From Herbiconiux sp. SALV-R1 (GTDB lineage Bacteria > Actinomycetota > Actinomycetes > Actinomycetales > Microbacteriaceae), in assembly GCF_013113715.1 (NCBI RefSeq), contig NZ_CP053344.1:930001-994000 (forward strand): 64,000 nt of DNA, written 5' to 3'. Each line of letters starts with the position of its first letter. The first letter of the stretch is position 1. Positions 8,866 to 19,513 of this stretch are shown here, piece by piece. A program made the translations under genes and the position numbers. The notes under the pieces were generated by a model, which saw only the letters and a list, made by a program, of their open reading frames with translations, made no database searches and had not been told where the DNA came from.

Positions 8866-9320
8866 CAGAGGGCCTTCTCGTAGGTGACCCACTTGGTCTT
8901 CTCGGCGACCTGGTCGTAGAGCTTGCGGGCGGTGTCGTTGTCTTTCGCGGTGATCCAGGTGACCACGGCGATGCCGCGCTCGCGCCCCACGGCGTAGACG
9001 CCCTCGATGAGGGCGCGGCCGACCCCACTCGTGCGCTTCTCAGGCAGCACGAACAGGTCGTCGAGGTAGATGCCCCGGTTGCCCTCGAGCGGCCGGGCGA
9101 ACTCGCGGAAGTGCGCGAGCCCCACGATCTCGCCGCCGTCGTCGCCGGGTTCGACCGCCACGAGGCACTCGAGCTCGTTCGACGGGTCGATGATCCAGCT
9201 CCACACCAGCACGGCCTTCTCGTCGTGCAGGGGAGTCTCGTAGAACTCCCCGTACCCCGTGTAGACGGCGTGCCACGGGAAGAACTCTCCCGTTCCCACG
9301 GGTCGCACCTCGATGGGCAT
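8865..9320 (-). CDS. GNAT-family N-acetyltransferase
   Basis: This 151-residue protein has the GNAT fold. The acetyl-CoA-binding motif A appears as FVLPEKRTSGVGRALIEGV (roughly residues 89-107), preceded by the beta strand GIYLDDL. The substrate is unknown. I chose ATG 9320 because AGGAGG lies 6 nt upstream. A longer reading from ATG 9338 overlaps the valS stop but lacks a ribosome binding site. It is the second gene of a valS-GNAT-small-protein unit on the minus strand. Confidence 0.88.
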   Translation of the reverse strand: MPIEVRPVGTGEFFPWHAVYTGYGEFYETPLHDEKAVLVWSWIIDPSNELECLVAVEPGDDGGEIVGLAHFREFARPLEGNRGIYLDDLFVLPEKRTSGVGRALIEGVYAVGRERGIAVVTWITAKDNDTARKLYDQVAEKTKWVTYEKAL

Positions 9321-9334
9321 CGTCGCCTCCTGGT

Positions 9335-11962
9335 TCATCGTGCGGCCTCCGGCTGCTCCTCGGGCGCTAGAACTATATCGCTCACCGAGAGCTCCTCCGC
9401 GGAGGCGAAGCCGAGCTCGGCGATGCGCCCCACGGCCTTGAGGTCGCCGGCCACGAGCTCGAGCAGCTCGATCTCCTCGGCGGGCCCCGAGATGGTGGCC
9501 GAGGCCACGGGCACGCGCTGCGAGACCTTCGCCTCGGTCTTGGTGCGACGGATGGCGACGAGAGCGCGGCTGGCCAGCGCGAGCACGCGCGCGTCGGCGC
9601 CTTCCGTCATGAGCGCGGGCCACGCATCCGTCGGCCAGGCTGCCGTGTGCACGGAGTCGTCGTGGGTCCACGACCAGACCTCCTCCGTGGCGAAGGGCAG
9701 GTAGGGGGCGAACAGGCGCAGCAGCGTCTCGAGGGCGGTGCGCAGGGCGATGACCGCGGAGGCGCGCTCCTCGAGCGCTCCCTCGGCACGGTAGGCGCGC
9801 TCCTTCACCAGCTCGAGGTAGTCGTCGCAGAAGGTCCAGAAGAAGCGCTCCACCGTCTCGAGTGCCCGAGCGTGGTCGTAGGCGCGCAGGTCGGTGGTGG
9901 CGGAGGCGACCACCTGGTCGAGCTCGGCGAGCATGCCCTTGTCGAGCGGGTTGCTCACGGCGTGCGAACCCTCGGGCAGCTCGAAGCCGTAGACGAACTT
10001 CGCCGCGTTCAGGATCTTGATGGCGAGACGCCGCCCGATCTTGATCTGGGTCGGGTTCTTCTCGTCGAAGGCCGCGTCGGTGCCGAGCCGCGAGGATGCG
10101 GCCCAGTAGCGCACCGCGTCCGAACCGTGGGCGGCGAGGATGTCGGCGGGCGTCACCACGTTGCCCTTCGACTTCGACATCTTCTTGCGGTCGGGGTCGA
10201 CGATGAAGCCCGAGAGGGCAGCGTTCGCCCACGGCTTCTCACCGGTCTCGAGAGCCGAGCGCAGCATCGTGGAGAACAGCCAGGTGCGGATGATGTCCTG
10301 CCCCTGCGGGCGCAGGTCGAAGGGGAACACGGAGTTCCACAGCTCCTCGTCGCGCTCCCAGCCGCCCGCGAGCTGCGGGGTGAGCGAGGAGGTCGCCCAG
10401 GTGTCCATCACGTCGACCTCGCCCTGGAAGCCGCCGGGAACACCCCGCTGGTCTTCGCTGTAGCCGGGCGCCGCATCCGACGACGGGTCGACGGGGAGCG
10501 ACTCGGGGGCCGGCAGGATGGGCCGGTCGAACTCGGGGTTGCCGTCGGCGTCGAGCGGGTACCAGACGGGCAGCGGCACGCCGAAGAAGCGCTGGCGCGA
10601 GATGAGCCAGTCACCGGTGAGGCCGCCCACCCAGTTCTCGTAGCGCACGCGCATGAAGTCGGGGTGCCAGTCGAGCTCCTTGCCGAGCTCGATGAGGCGC
10701 GAGCGCAGCTGTTCGTCGCGGGCGCCGTTCGAGATGTACCACTGGCGGGTCGACACGATCTCGAGCGGGCGGTCGCCCTTCTCGAAGAACTTCACCGGGT
10801 GGGTGATGGGCTTGGGGTCGCCGATGAGCTCGCCCGACTCGCGGAGGAGCTCCACCACGGCCTGCTTGGCCGAGAACACGGTCTTGCCGGCCAGCTGTGC
10901 GTAGGCAGCCCGCCCCGCATCCGATTCGATGGCAGACGGAGCCTCGCTCACCACGCGCCCGTCGAAGCCGATGATGGCGCGGTTCGGCAGGTCGAGGTCG
11001 CGCCACCAGATGACGTCGGTGAGGTCGCCGAAGGTGCAGATCATGGCGATGCCCGAGCCCTTGTCGGCCTGCGCGAGGTGGTGGGCCACGACGGGCACCT
11101 CCACGCCGAACACGGGGGTGGTGACGGTGGTGCCGAACAGCGGCTTGTAGCGCTCGTCATCCGGATGCGCGACGAGGGCCACACAGGCGGGGAGGAGTTC
11201 CGGCCGGGTCGTCTCGATGAAGACGTCGTCGCCCGCGGCGCCGTTCTCGCCGACGCGGTGGAAGGCGAGGCGGTGGTAGGCGCCCGGCTGCTCCTTGTCT
11301 TCGAGCTCGGCCTGGGCGACGGCGGTGCGGAAGGTCACGTCCCAGAGGGTCGGTGCCATGGCCTGGTAGGCCTCGCCGCGCTCGACGTTTCGGAGGAAGG
11401 CCAGCTGGGATGCGGCCTGGGCCTCGCGCGAAATGGTGCGGTAGGTCTGGGTCCAGTCGACCGAGAGACCGAGGTCGCGCCAGAGCGACTCGAACTGCTT
11501 CTCGTCCTCCACGGTGAGGATCTCGCACAGCTCGATGAAGTTGCGCCGCGAGATCGGCACCTGGTCGGCGGCCTTCGACGACTTGTTGTCGCCGCCCTCG
11601 AACGGCGGGGTGAAGTCGGGGTCGTAGGGCAGCGACGGGTCGCAGCGCACGCCGTAGTAGTTCTGCACGCGGCGCTCGGTGGGCAGGCCGTTGTCGTCCC
11701 ACCCGATGGGGTAGAACACCTTCTTGCCGCTCATGCGCTGGAAGCGCGCGATGACGTCGGTGTGCGTGTAGGAGAACACGTGGCCGATGTGCAGCGAGCC
11801 CGAGGCGGTGGGTGGCGGGGTGTCGATGGAGTACACGCAGCTGCGGCCGTGCTCGGCGGCAGCCGCGCGGTCGAACAGGTAGGTGCCGCGCTCCGACCAG
11901 GCGGCGTCCCACTTCGACTCGAGGCCTTCGAGAGCGGGTTTCTCGGGCATGCGTGCGGACAT
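9335..11962 (-). CDS. valS: Valine--tRNA ligase
   Basis: This 875-residue class I aminoacyl-tRNA synthetase charges tRNA-Val. The HIGH signature is at 58-61 (SLHIGHVF) and the KMSKS loop appears as KKMSKSKGN. An editing (CP1) domain lies between them with TTRPELLPA, and an anticodon-binding helical domain follows. I chose ATG 11962 because GGGAGG lies 7 nt upstream; a longer frame to 11992 has no such site. The C-terminal coiled-coil arm of many bacterial ValS proteins is short or absent. The stop overlaps the start region of the GNAT gene. Confidence 0.96.
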   Translation of the reverse strand: MSARMPEKPALEGLESKWDAAWSERGTYLFDRAAAAEHGRSCVYSIDTPPPTASGSLHIGHVFSYTHTDVIARFQRMSGKKVFYPIGWDDNGLPTERRVQNYYGVRCDPSLPYDPDFTPPFEGGDNKSSKAADQVPISRRNFIELCEILTVEDEKQFESLWRDLGLSVDWTQTYRTISREAQAASQLAFLRNVERGEAYQAMAPTLWDVTFRTAVAQAELEDKEQPGAYHRLAFHRVGENGAAGDDVFIETTRPELLPACVALVAHPDDERYKPLFGTTVTTPVFGVEVPVVAHHLAQADKGSGIAMICTFGDLTDVIWWRDLDLPNRAIIGFDGRVVSEAPSAIESDAGRAAYAQLAGKTVFSAKQAVVELLRESGELIGDPKPITHPVKFFEKGDRPLEIVSTRQWYISNGARDEQLRSRLIELGKELDWHPDFMRVRYENWVGGLTGDWLISRQRFFGVPLPVWYPLDADGNPEFDRPILPAPESLPVDPSSDAAPGYSEDQRGVPGGFQGEVDVMDTWATSSLTPQLAGGWERDEELWNSVFPFDLRPQGQDIIRTWLFSTMLRSALETGEKPWANAALSGFIVDPDRKKMSKSKGNVVTPADILAAHGSDAVRYWAASSRLGTDAAFDEKNPTQIKIGRRLAIKILNAAKFVYGFELPEGSHAVSNPLDKGMLAELDQVVASATTDLRAYDHARALETVERFFWTFCDDYLELVKERAYRAEGALEERASAVIALRTALETLLRLFAPYLPFATEEVWSWTHDDSVHTAAWPTDAWPALMTEGADARVLALASRALVAIRRTKTEAKVSQRVPVASATISGPAEEIELLELVAGDLKAVGRIAELGFASAEELSVSDIVLAPEEQPEAAR

Positions 11963-12084
11963 GATTCGGCCTCCCGGCGATATGGACGGCACCGTGTCAG
12001 GTGAAGAGGTGCCTACTGGTGATGTCCCCAGAATACCGGCTGCCGACTCGTGCGTGCTGACGGCGGCGGTTCTACGATCGAGTC

Positions 12085-13299
12085 ATGAGCGGCGCGACGG
12101 AGGATGCCTGGTTCGACACCCCTGAGGAAGACGCGCGACTTGAGGCGGTGGCCGCGGTGGGGGTGCTCGGCACGCCGCCGGAGGAGCGGTTCGACCGCAT
12201 CACCCGGCTCGCGCAGGAGCTGCTGCAGGCGCCGATGTCGTACCTCAACATGGTCGACCGCGACTCGCTCGTGGTGAAGTCGCCGCAGCCCGAGCCGGGG
12301 CCCGCGCCGCGCTACCCGTACGGCACCGCGTTCTGCGAGTACACGGTGCACGGCGAGGGTCTGTTCGAGGTTCCGGATGCGCGGCACGATCCGCGCTTCA
12401 GGGAGACCCCCGCGGTCACCCACTTCGGTGTCGGCTCCTACGCCGGGGTGCCGCTGCGGGTGCCCGGCGGGCTCGCGGTGGGAACGCTCTGCGTCATGCA
12501 CCCCGAGGCGCGCTCGCTGAGCGCGGAGGAGCGCTCCCGGCTCGAGGCCCTCGGGCGCTGGGCGGAGGGCGAGCTGCGCGAGGGGCTCGAGGAGCCCGTC
12601 GACGCGGCGGGGGCCGCGAGCCGGGCGCACGAGCTGCCCTCGGTGCACGCCGGCTCGGTCGACGCCACCGCGCTCGCCCTGCCTTTCGGCGAGGTCAGCG
12701 GCGACCTGTACGGCTGGTCGGGCGACGACGATGCGATCGTCGCGACGCTCGGCGACGTGATGGGCAAAGGCCCGCGCGCCGGGGCCGTCGCCGAGGCGCT
12801 GCGGTCGGCGCTGCACTCCGGCACGGCCGACACCGACGGCGGTGCCGCGGAGTCGCCGGGTGAGGCGCTCCGGCGGGTCGCCCGTGAACTCGCTCCCCGG
12901 CTCGACGAGCTCGGCGCCTTCGTCACGCTCTTCCACGCGCGCATCGACACCCGCACGGGTGTGGTGGAGTTCGCGGATGCGGGCCACGGCCTCACCCTGC
13001 ACCTCAGCCAGGCGGGTACCACCACCCGCCTCGCCTCGCACGACATGCCTCTGGGTCTCCACGACGAGGCTCAGGGCTGGGCGGTGCAACGTGTGCAGCT
13101 CGAGCGCGGCGACATCCTGCTGTCGGTCACCGACGGCATGCTCGACGCCTACGACTCCACGCTCGCGAGCCTCGACCGCATCGCGGAAGAGCTCCGCGCG
13201 CAGCCCGCGGTACCGGCCTTCCTCGACACGATGACCGCGCGCATAGCGATCGCCAGGGTCGATGACGACGTCACGATCCTGGCGATCACCTTCGGCTGA
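12085..13299 (+). CDS. GAF-domain PP2C (SpoIIE-type) serine phosphatase
   Basis: This 404-residue cytoplasmic signalling protein has an N-terminal GAF sensor domain (about 20-175, beginning TPPEERFDRITRLA) and a C-terminal SpoIIE/RsbU-like PP2C phosphatase domain (about 200-404). The metal-binding motifs GEVSGDLYG, GDVMGKGPRAG, ADAGHG and VTDGMLD are all present, so it should be active. Such proteins usually dephosphorylate anti-sigma-factor antagonists and so release stress sigma factors. No partner anti-sigma gene is adjacent. It is divergent from valS, 122 bp away. Confidence 0.9.
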   Translation: MSGATEDAWFDTPEEDARLEAVAAVGVLGTPPEERFDRITRLAQELLQAPMSYLNMVDRDSLVVKSPQPEPGPAPRYPYGTAFCEYTVHGEGLFEVPDARHDPRFRETPAVTHFGVGSYAGVPLRVPGGLAVGTLCVMHPEARSLSAEERSRLEALGRWAEGELREGLEEPVDAAGAASRAHELPSVHAGSVDATALALPFGEVSGDLYGWSGDDDAIVATLGDVMGKGPRAGAVAEALRSALHSGTADTDGGAAESPGEALRRVARELAPRLDELGAFVTLFHARIDTRTGVVEFADAGHGLTLHLSQAGTTTRLASHDMPLGLHDEAQGWAVQRVQLERGDILLSVTDGMLDAYDSTLASLDRIAEELRAQPAVPAFLDTMTARIAIARVDDDVTILAITFG

Positions 13300-13328
13300 G
13301 ACCCGGCCACCTGGGTCGCAGCCGGTTC

Positions 13329-15164
13329 CTACCGCACGTTGGCGCGGAGTGTGCTGAGTTCGCGGTGCAGCTGGTCGGGGATGCGGTCGCTGCCGAGCTC
13401 CTCGAAGTAGTGCTCGATCTCGTCGGCCTCACGGCTCCACGCGGCGCGGTCGACCGAGAGGATCGACTGCAGCTCCTCGTAGCCGAGGTCGAGTCCGTCG
13501 ACGTTGAAGTCGCGCACCTTGGGGAGCTTGCCGACGGGGGTGTCGACCACCTCCACGTCGCCCTCGATGCGACGGACGATCCACTCGATGACGCGGGAGT
13601 TCTCCGAGAACCCGGGCCAGAGGAACTTGCCGTTCTCGTCTTTGCGGAACCAGTTCACCGAGAAGATGGGGGGCGCATCCGTTCCGAGCTTCTCACCGAT
13701 GGTCAGCCAGTGACCGAAGTAGTCGGTGATGTTGTAGCCGCAGAACGGCAGCATCGCGAAGGGGTCGTGACGGAGGCGCCCGACGGCGCCCTCGGCGGCG
13801 GCGGTGGTCTCGGAGGCCATGGTCGCCCCCATGAACACGCCGTGCGACCAGTCGCGGGCCTGCGACACCAGCGGCACCGTCGAGGGCCGGCGGCCGCCGA
13901 ACAGGATGGCGTCGATGACGACACCCTCGGGCGAGTCCCACTCGGAGGCGATCGACGGGCACTGGTCGGCGGTCACCGTGAAGCGCGAGTTCGGGTGCGC
14001 GGCCGGGGTGCTCGACGACGGGGTCCAATCGTTGCCCTGCCAGTCGATGAGGTGGCCGGGCGCCTTCGGGGTGAGCCCCTCCCACCAGATGTCGCCGTCG
14101 TCGCGCAGCGCGACGTTGGTGAAGATCGAGTTGCCCCACACGGTGTCGACCGCCGTCGGGTTGGTGGTGATGCCGGTGCCCGGGGCGACGCCGAAGAAGC
14201 CGCGCTCGGGGTTGATGGCACGCAGCTTGCCGTCGGGGCCGGGGCGCATCCAGGCGATGTCGTCGCCGATGGTCTCGACCTTCCAGCCCGGGATGCTCGG
14301 GTTCAGCATCGCGAGGTTGGTCTTGCCGCAGGCCGAGGGGAACGCCGCGGCCACGTGGTAGACCTTGCCGGCGGGCGAGGTGATCTTGATGATGAGCATG
14401 TGCTCGGCCAGCCAGCCCTCGTCGCGCGCCATCACCGAGGCGATGCGCAGCGCGAAGCACTTCTTGCCGAGCAGCGCGTTGCCGCCGTAGCCCGACCCGA
14501 ACGACCAGATCTCGCGGGTCTCGGGGAAGTGGCTGATGTACTTGGCCGGGTTGTGCGGCCAGGCCACGTCGGGAATGCGGGTGCCGGCGTCGTCGACGAG
14601 CGGCATGCCCACCGAGTGCAGCGCGGGAACCCACGGCGTCTCGGGCTCGATGAGGTCGAGCGCAGCCTCGCCCATGCGGGTCATGAGCTGCATGCTCACC
14701 ACGACGTAGGGGGAGTCGGTGACCTGCACGCCGAGCTGCGAGATGGGGCCGCCGAGCGGGCCCATCGAGAACGGCACGACGTACATGGTGCGGCCGCGCA
14801 TGCTGCCGGCGAACAGCTTGGTGAGCTCCTCGCGCATCTCGAACGGGTCGCGCCAGTTGTTCGTGGGGCCCGCATCCTCCTCCTTCTCGGAGCAGATGTA
14901 GGTGCGGTCTTCGACGCGCGCGACGTCGGCGGGGTCGCTGCGGGCAAGGAAGCTGTTCGGGCGCCACTCCGGGTTGAGGCGGATGAGGGTGCCCTGGGCG
15001 ACCATCATCTTGGTGAGCTCGTCCCACTCCCTGGTCGACCCGTCACACCACACGATCGAGTCGGGCTTGGTGAGGGCGGCGATGTCGCGCACCCATTCGT
15101 TGACGTCGGCGTTCTTGCTGGGGCCGTCGACGCCGACCATGGAGGTGGTTTCCAGAATGCTCAT
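13329..15164 (-). CDS. pckG: Phosphoenolpyruvate carboxykinase (GTP)
   Basis: This 611-residue enzyme converts oxaloacetate plus GTP to phosphoenolpyruvate, the entry to gluconeogenesis. The GTP-type family is shown by the P-loop-like [10 protein letters not shown], the metal and oxaloacetate site motif FGGRRP, and the conserved run [17 protein letters not shown]. It is divergent from a RamB/ScfR-like regulator (15279), which makes that regulator its likely controller. The start ATG 15164 has AGG 8 nt upstream. Length and motifs are those of an intact enzyme. Confidence 0.97.
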   Translation of the reverse strand: MSILETTSMVGVDGPSKNADVNEWVRDIAALTKPDSIVWCDGSTREWDELTKMMVAQGTLIRLNPEWRPNSFLARSDPADVARVEDRTYICSEKEEDAGPTNNWRDPFEMREELTKLFAGSMRGRTMYVVPFSMGPLGGPISQLGVQVTDSPYVVVSMQLMTRMGEAALDLIEPETPWVPALHSVGMPLVDDAGTRIPDVAWPHNPAKYISHFPETREIWSFGSGYGGNALLGKKCFALRIASVMARDEGWLAEHMLIIKITSPAGKVYHVAAAFPSACGKTNLAMLNPSIPGWKVETIGDDIAWMRPGPDGKLRAINPERGFFGVAPGTGITTNPTAVDTVWGNSIFTNVALRDDGDIWWEGLTPKAPGHLIDWQGNDWTPSSSTPAAHPNSRFTVTADQCPSIASEWDSPEGVVIDAILFGGRRPSTVPLVSQARDWSHGVFMGATMASETTAAAEGAVGRLRHDPFAMLPFCGYNITDYFGHWLTIGEKLGTDAPPIFSVNWFRKDENGKFLWPGFSENSRVIEWIVRRIEGDVEVVDTPVGKLPKVRDFNVDGLDLGYEELQSILSVDRAAWSREADEIEHYFEELGSDRIPDQLHRELSTLRANVR

Positions 15165-15194
15165 CGTGTGACCTGCTTCTTCGTCAAGGTGGCT

Positions 15195-15232
15195 GCGGTA
15201 TTTCCACTATGACGAGCATCCGGAGCGGTATT
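15195..15232. promoter_or_regulatory. Paired GCGGTATT direct repeats between pckG and its regulator
   Basis: The octamer GCGGTATT occurs at 15195-15202 and again at 15225-15232, exactly 30 bp apart or about three helical turns, in the 114-bp divergent promoter region. Even spacing suggests a protein that contacts the same face of the DNA twice. It does not match the AAAGTTTGCAAA-like RamB sites I remember, so the binding protein is not established. Confidence 0.35.
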
Positions 15233-15278
15233 CGTCTATTCTGCTGGAAAGATCGGCCGATTTTTACAGGAGGCGAAA

Positions 15279-16718
15279 ATGGCGGACTCGACCGACCTCA
15301 TCACGCTCGGGAGGCGCATCCGGCACCACCGGAAGGAGCGCGGGCTCACGCTCGACCAGCTGGGCGCGCGGGTGGGCGTGGTGGGCAGCCAGCTCTCGCT
15401 GATCGAGAACGGCAGGCGCGAGCCCAAGCTCTCGCTGCTGCAGGCGCTCTCGGCCGAGTTGGGTGTCGCCGTGCCCGATCTGTTGAGCCCCGAGGCTCCG
15501 GATGCGCGCACGGCTCTCGAGATCGAATTGAGCAAGGCGCAGGCGGGCCCCCTCTACGCCTCGCTCGGGTTGCCCGTCGTGCCGGCGAGCCGCAACCTGC
15601 CGCTCGAGACCCTCGAGTCGCTCGTGGGGCTGCACCGCGAGCTCACCCGGCGGGCGCGGGAATCCATCGCCACTCCCGAGGAGGCTCGGCGCGCGAACAC
15701 CGAGAACCGGCTCGCGATGCGCGCGCGCAACAACTACCTGCCCGAGCTCGAGAAGCTCGCCGAGGAGACCATGGCCTCGGTGGGCCACACGACCGGCGCG
15801 CTGACGCACCGCAGCGTGTCGCTTTTGGCGGAGAAGCTCGGCTTCACCCTCATCTATGTCGACAACCTGCCGCACTCGGCCCGCTCGGTCACCGATCTGG
15901 CGAACGGGCGCATCTACCTGCCGCCGGCCTCGATTCCCGGCGGTCACGGCCTGCGGTCGATGGCTCTGCAGGCGGTGGCGCACCGCGTGCTCGGGCACAC
16001 GCCTCCCGCGAGCTACGCCGAGTTCCTGCAGCAGCGGCTCGAGATCAACTACTTCGCCGCCGCCTGCCTCATGCCCGAGACGGCGTCGGTCGCCTTCCTG
16101 AGCGCCGCGAAGTTGCGGCGCGACCTCTCGGTGGAGGACTACCGCGACGCCTTCGGCGTCACCCACGAGGCGGCGGCCCTGCGCATGACGAACCTGTCGA
16201 CGGCCCACCTCGACATGGGTGTGCACTTCTTGCGGGTGGGGGAGGACGGCGCCATCTACAAGGCCTACGAGAACGACGGCCTGCCGCTCCCGGTCGATGT
16301 GACGGGTGCCGTCGAGGGGCAGCTGGTGTGCCGCAACTGGGCGGCTCGCGGCGCGCTCGCGCGCACCAACCGCACCACGGAGTTCTACCAGTACACCGAC
16401 ACGCCCGCCGGTACCTTCTGGTGCGCCACCCAGACCGGCAAGACCGACGCCGGCTCGTTCTCCATCTCGTTCGGCGTGCCGTTCGCCGACGCCAAGTGGT
16501 TCCGTGGGCGCGACACCGACAAGCGGCAGCTCTCCCGCTGCCCCGACGAGTCGTGCTGCCGCAAGCCGGCGTCGGAGCTCGCCGAGCGGTGGTCTGACAA
16601 CGCCTGGCCGAGCGCGAAGCTGCACGCGCACATCCTGTCGCCGCTGCCGTCGGGCAAGTTCCCGGGCGTCGACGAGAACGAGGTGTACCAGTTCCTCGAG
16701 GCGCACTCGGGGAGCTGA
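15279..16718 (+). CDS. XRE-family regulator with ImmA/IrrE-like and DUF2083 domains (RamB/ScfR type)
   Basis: This 479-residue DNA-binding regulator has an XRE helix-turn-helix at about 9-63, an ImmA/IrrE (DUF955)-like domain in the middle, and a C-terminal short-chain-acyl regulator domain (DUF2083) with the cysteine cluster CPDESCC. RamB of Corynebacterium has this architecture and controls acetate, glyoxylate and gluconeogenic genes. The peptidase-type HExxH is absent (AHRVLGH, residues 234-240), so it is unlikely to be a protease. AGGAGG lies 5 nt before ATG 15279. It is divergent from pckG. I avoid the symbol ramB because orthology was not tested. Confidence 0.85.
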   Translation: MADSTDLITLGRRIRHHRKERGLTLDQLGARVGVVGSQLSLIENGRREPKLSLLQALSAELGVAVPDLLSPEAPDARTALEIELSKAQAGPLYASLGLPVVPASRNLPLETLESLVGLHRELTRRARESIATPEEARRANTENRLAMRARNNYLPELEKLAEETMASVGHTTGALTHRSVSLLAEKLGFTLIYVDNLPHSARSVTDLANGRIYLPPASIPGGHGLRSMALQAVAHRVLGHTPPASYAEFLQQRLEINYFAAACLMPETASVAFLSAAKLRRDLSVEDYRDAFGVTHEAAALRMTNLSTAHLDMGVHFLRVGEDGAIYKAYENDGLPLPVDVTGAVEGQLVCRNWAARGALARTNRTTEFYQYTDTPAGTFWCATQTGKTDAGSFSISFGVPFADAKWFRGRDTDKRQLSRCPDESCCRKPASELAERWSDNAWPSAKLHAHILSPLPSGKFPGVDENEVYQFLEAHSGS

Positions 16719-16774
16719 GGCGGTGCTGCGGCGGCGCCGAGACGGCGACCCGGCGGCGCGGCGCCGAGCCCGCG

Positions 16775-17800
16775 CTAGAGCATCTGCGCGGCGAGGCCCG
16801 CGCCGTCGGGCGCGTACACCCAGCGGGTGGCGTCGCCCGGGTGCGCGCTCTTCGAGCGGCCGCCGGCCAGCACCGCCTCGCTGGGGGAGAGCTGACGGAT
16901 GGCGATGGCCTCGACGCTCCCGGGGTTCTCGCGCGCGAACGCTCCGTAGATGGACTCGTCGTGCTGCCCGTCGTCGCCGATGAGCACCCAGCGGATGTCG
17001 GGGAACTGCTCCGCGAGACGCTTGAGGTTCGACCGCTTGTGCTCGGGCCCGCTGCGGAAGAAGCGGTCGGGGGTGGGGCCCCAGTCGGTGAGCAGCAGCG
17101 GCCCCCGCGGGTAGAGGTTGCGGGAGAGGAAGCGCGTGAGGGTGGGGGCCACGTTCCAGGCGCCGGTCGAGAGGTAGATGACGGGGGCTCCGGGGTGCGC
17201 CGAGGTGAGCCGTTCGAGGAACACGGCCATGCCGGGGGTCGGGGTTCTGGCGTGCTCGTTGAGCACGAAGGTGTTCCAGAACGCCAGGAAGGGGCGGGGG
17301 AGCGCGGTGACCATCACGGTGTCGTCGATGTCGCAGACGATGCCGAAGTCGGTGTCGGGCGCCACGATGTTCACCGGCGCCTCGACCGTGTCGGAGCCTT
17401 CCGTGTGCATCGTGATGGTGTGCCAGCCGGGCTCGAGCTCGACGTCGACCGTGGTGTCGACCACGCCACCGCGGTCGGCCTTCACCGTGCGCACGATGCC
17501 CTCGATCTCGATGGTGACGTCGACGGAGCCCACCGGCACGCTGGTGAAGCTGCGCCAGCCCCGCACCCGCTCCTCCTTGCGGCGCCAGGGCAGGGCGCGG
17601 CGCGAGCCGGGCTTCGGCGGTTTCGCCAGCAGCACGCGCCCGAGCACCCGCACCCGGGTGACCGATCCGTAGCCGGCGTAGGGGATGACGGTGGGGAGGT
17701 GGCCGCGTCTGCGCGCCCACTTCTCGCGGAACTCGTGGATGGCGTCGTCGATTCGGGCAGCACGATGCAGCCGGGGAAGGGCCACGGGATGAGAACGCAT
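16775..17800 (-). CDS. APP1-type phosphatase (DUF2183), HAD-like
   Basis: This 341-residue protein carries the phosphatase catalytic-domain motif DIDDT at 157-161 (DxDxT-like, with Asp157 as the likely nucleophile). A second half has YLSTGAWN and an acidic IGDDGQHD motif, typical of the phosphatidate-phosphatase-APP1 domain family. It is probably a cytoplasmic or membrane-surface phosphatase; the natural substrate in bacteria is not known. The ATG at 17800 sits inside a GGATGC word. It is divergent from the TetR gene. Confidence 0.85.
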   Translation of the reverse strand: MRSHPVALPRLHRAARIDDAIHEFREKWARRRGHLPTVIPYAGYGSVTRVRVLGRVLLAKPPKPGSRRALPWRRKEERVRGWRSFTSVPVGSVDVTIEIEGIVRTVKADRGGVVDTTVDVELEPGWHTITMHTEGSDTVEAPVNIVAPDTDFGIVCDIDDTVMVTALPRPFLAFWNTFVLNEHARTPTPGMAVFLERLTSAHPGAPVIYLSTGAWNVAPTLTRFLSRNLYPRGPLLLTDWGPTPDRFFRSGPEHKRSNLKRLAEQFPDIRWVLIGDDGQHDESIYGAFARENPGSVEAIAIRQLSPSEAVLAGGRSKSAHPGDATRWVYAPDGAGLAAQML

Positions 17801-17912
17801 CCGTTCCAGTCTGTCATGGCTCGCCGCCGCGCGGGGGGGAGCCTGATTGATGCATCCTCATGAGACGACGATCTAGACTCAGGTGTCGGGACTTCGGGAA
17901 GGGACGGGTGCG

Positions 17913-18557
17913 GTGGCATTCAACGACCTCATCAGCGGTGCGCTCACGACGACCGGAGGGGTTCGCAACGAGCCGGTGCAGGCGCGCAGCAGCGAACGCA
18001 TCGAGGCGCTGCTCGATGCGGCGTCGGCGGTCGTGGCGGAGGTCGGCATCGAGCGGCTCACCACCGCCATGGTGGCCGAGCGTGCGGGCGCCTCGATCGG
18101 CACCGTCTACCGGTACTTCCCCGACCGCATCGCGGTGCTCGCCGCCATGAGCCGCCGCGGGTACGAGCGCTTCATCCGCAGCGGTGTGGAGCGGCTCGAG
18201 GCCGTGCGCCCCACCACGCTCGACGCCGCCTTCGGTGCGCTCATCGACGCCGCGGTCGAGCTGCACCGCTCGGAGCCTGGCTACACCTCCATCAGGCTGA
18301 GCGACCAGGTGGCGCTGCCCGAGGTCGACGGCGGCTCCGCCATCGCGGCCCGCACGGCAGGGCCGCTGGCCGCCGTGTTCGTGGCCGAGCTCGGCCTCAC
18401 CGACGACGGCGGTCTCGCGAGCGCACTCGACGTGGCGCTCACCATCGCCGACGCGCTGCTCGTGCGCGCGTTCATCATCGACCCCGCGGGCGATGCGAAG
18501 GCCATCGAGACCTGCCGTGCCGTGGTCTCGGCGTACCTGGCGGGCACCACCTCTTGA
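17913..18557 (+). CDS. TetR-family transcriptional regulator
   Basis: This regulator has a TetR helix-turn-helix near the N-terminus (RIEALLDAASAVVAEVGIER and ASIGTVYRYFPDR), followed by a helical ligand-binding domain. I chose GTG 17913 (214 aa) because GGGAAGGGA ends 8 nt upstream; a GTG at 17883 would add ten residues. It lies 143 bp upstream of, and co-directional with, an osmoprotectant-type ABC operon, so it may control that operon much as BetI controls choline genes. This is inference from position. Confidence 0.88.
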   Translation: MAFNDLISGALTTTGGVRNEPVQARSSERIEALLDAASAVVAEVGIERLTTAMVAERAGASIGTVYRYFPDRIAVLAAMSRRGYERFIRSGVERLEAVRPTTLDAAFGALIDAAVELHRSEPGYTSIRLSDQVALPEVDGGSAIAARTAGPLAAVFVAELGLTDDGGLASALDVALTIADALLVRAFIIDPAGDAKAIETCRAVVSAYLAGTTS

Positions 18558-18625
18558 GCTCTGCCGCGCATCCGCTCGGCGGGGCAACGGCTCGGCAACA
18601 ATGTGACGATCTCTGACGGTAGGGC

Positions 18626-18662
18626 TTTGACTTTCGGCCGAACGATGTTTGGCTGAGTCGAA
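18626..18662. promoter_or_regulatory. Candidate operator (inverted TTTGACT/AGTCGAA) before the ABC operon
   Basis: TTTGACT at 18626-18632 and AGTCGAA at 18656-18662 form an imperfect inverted pair with centres 30 bp apart, in the gap between the TetR gene and the transporter genes. TTGACT also resembles a -35 box, but I see no good -10 at the right distance. Tentative. Confidence 0.2.
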
Positions 18663-18700
18663 GGGTCGCCGTCGGCGGTCCACCGATGATTGGACCCGCG

Positions 18701-19509
<809 letters not shown>

Positions 19510-19513
<4 letters not shown>

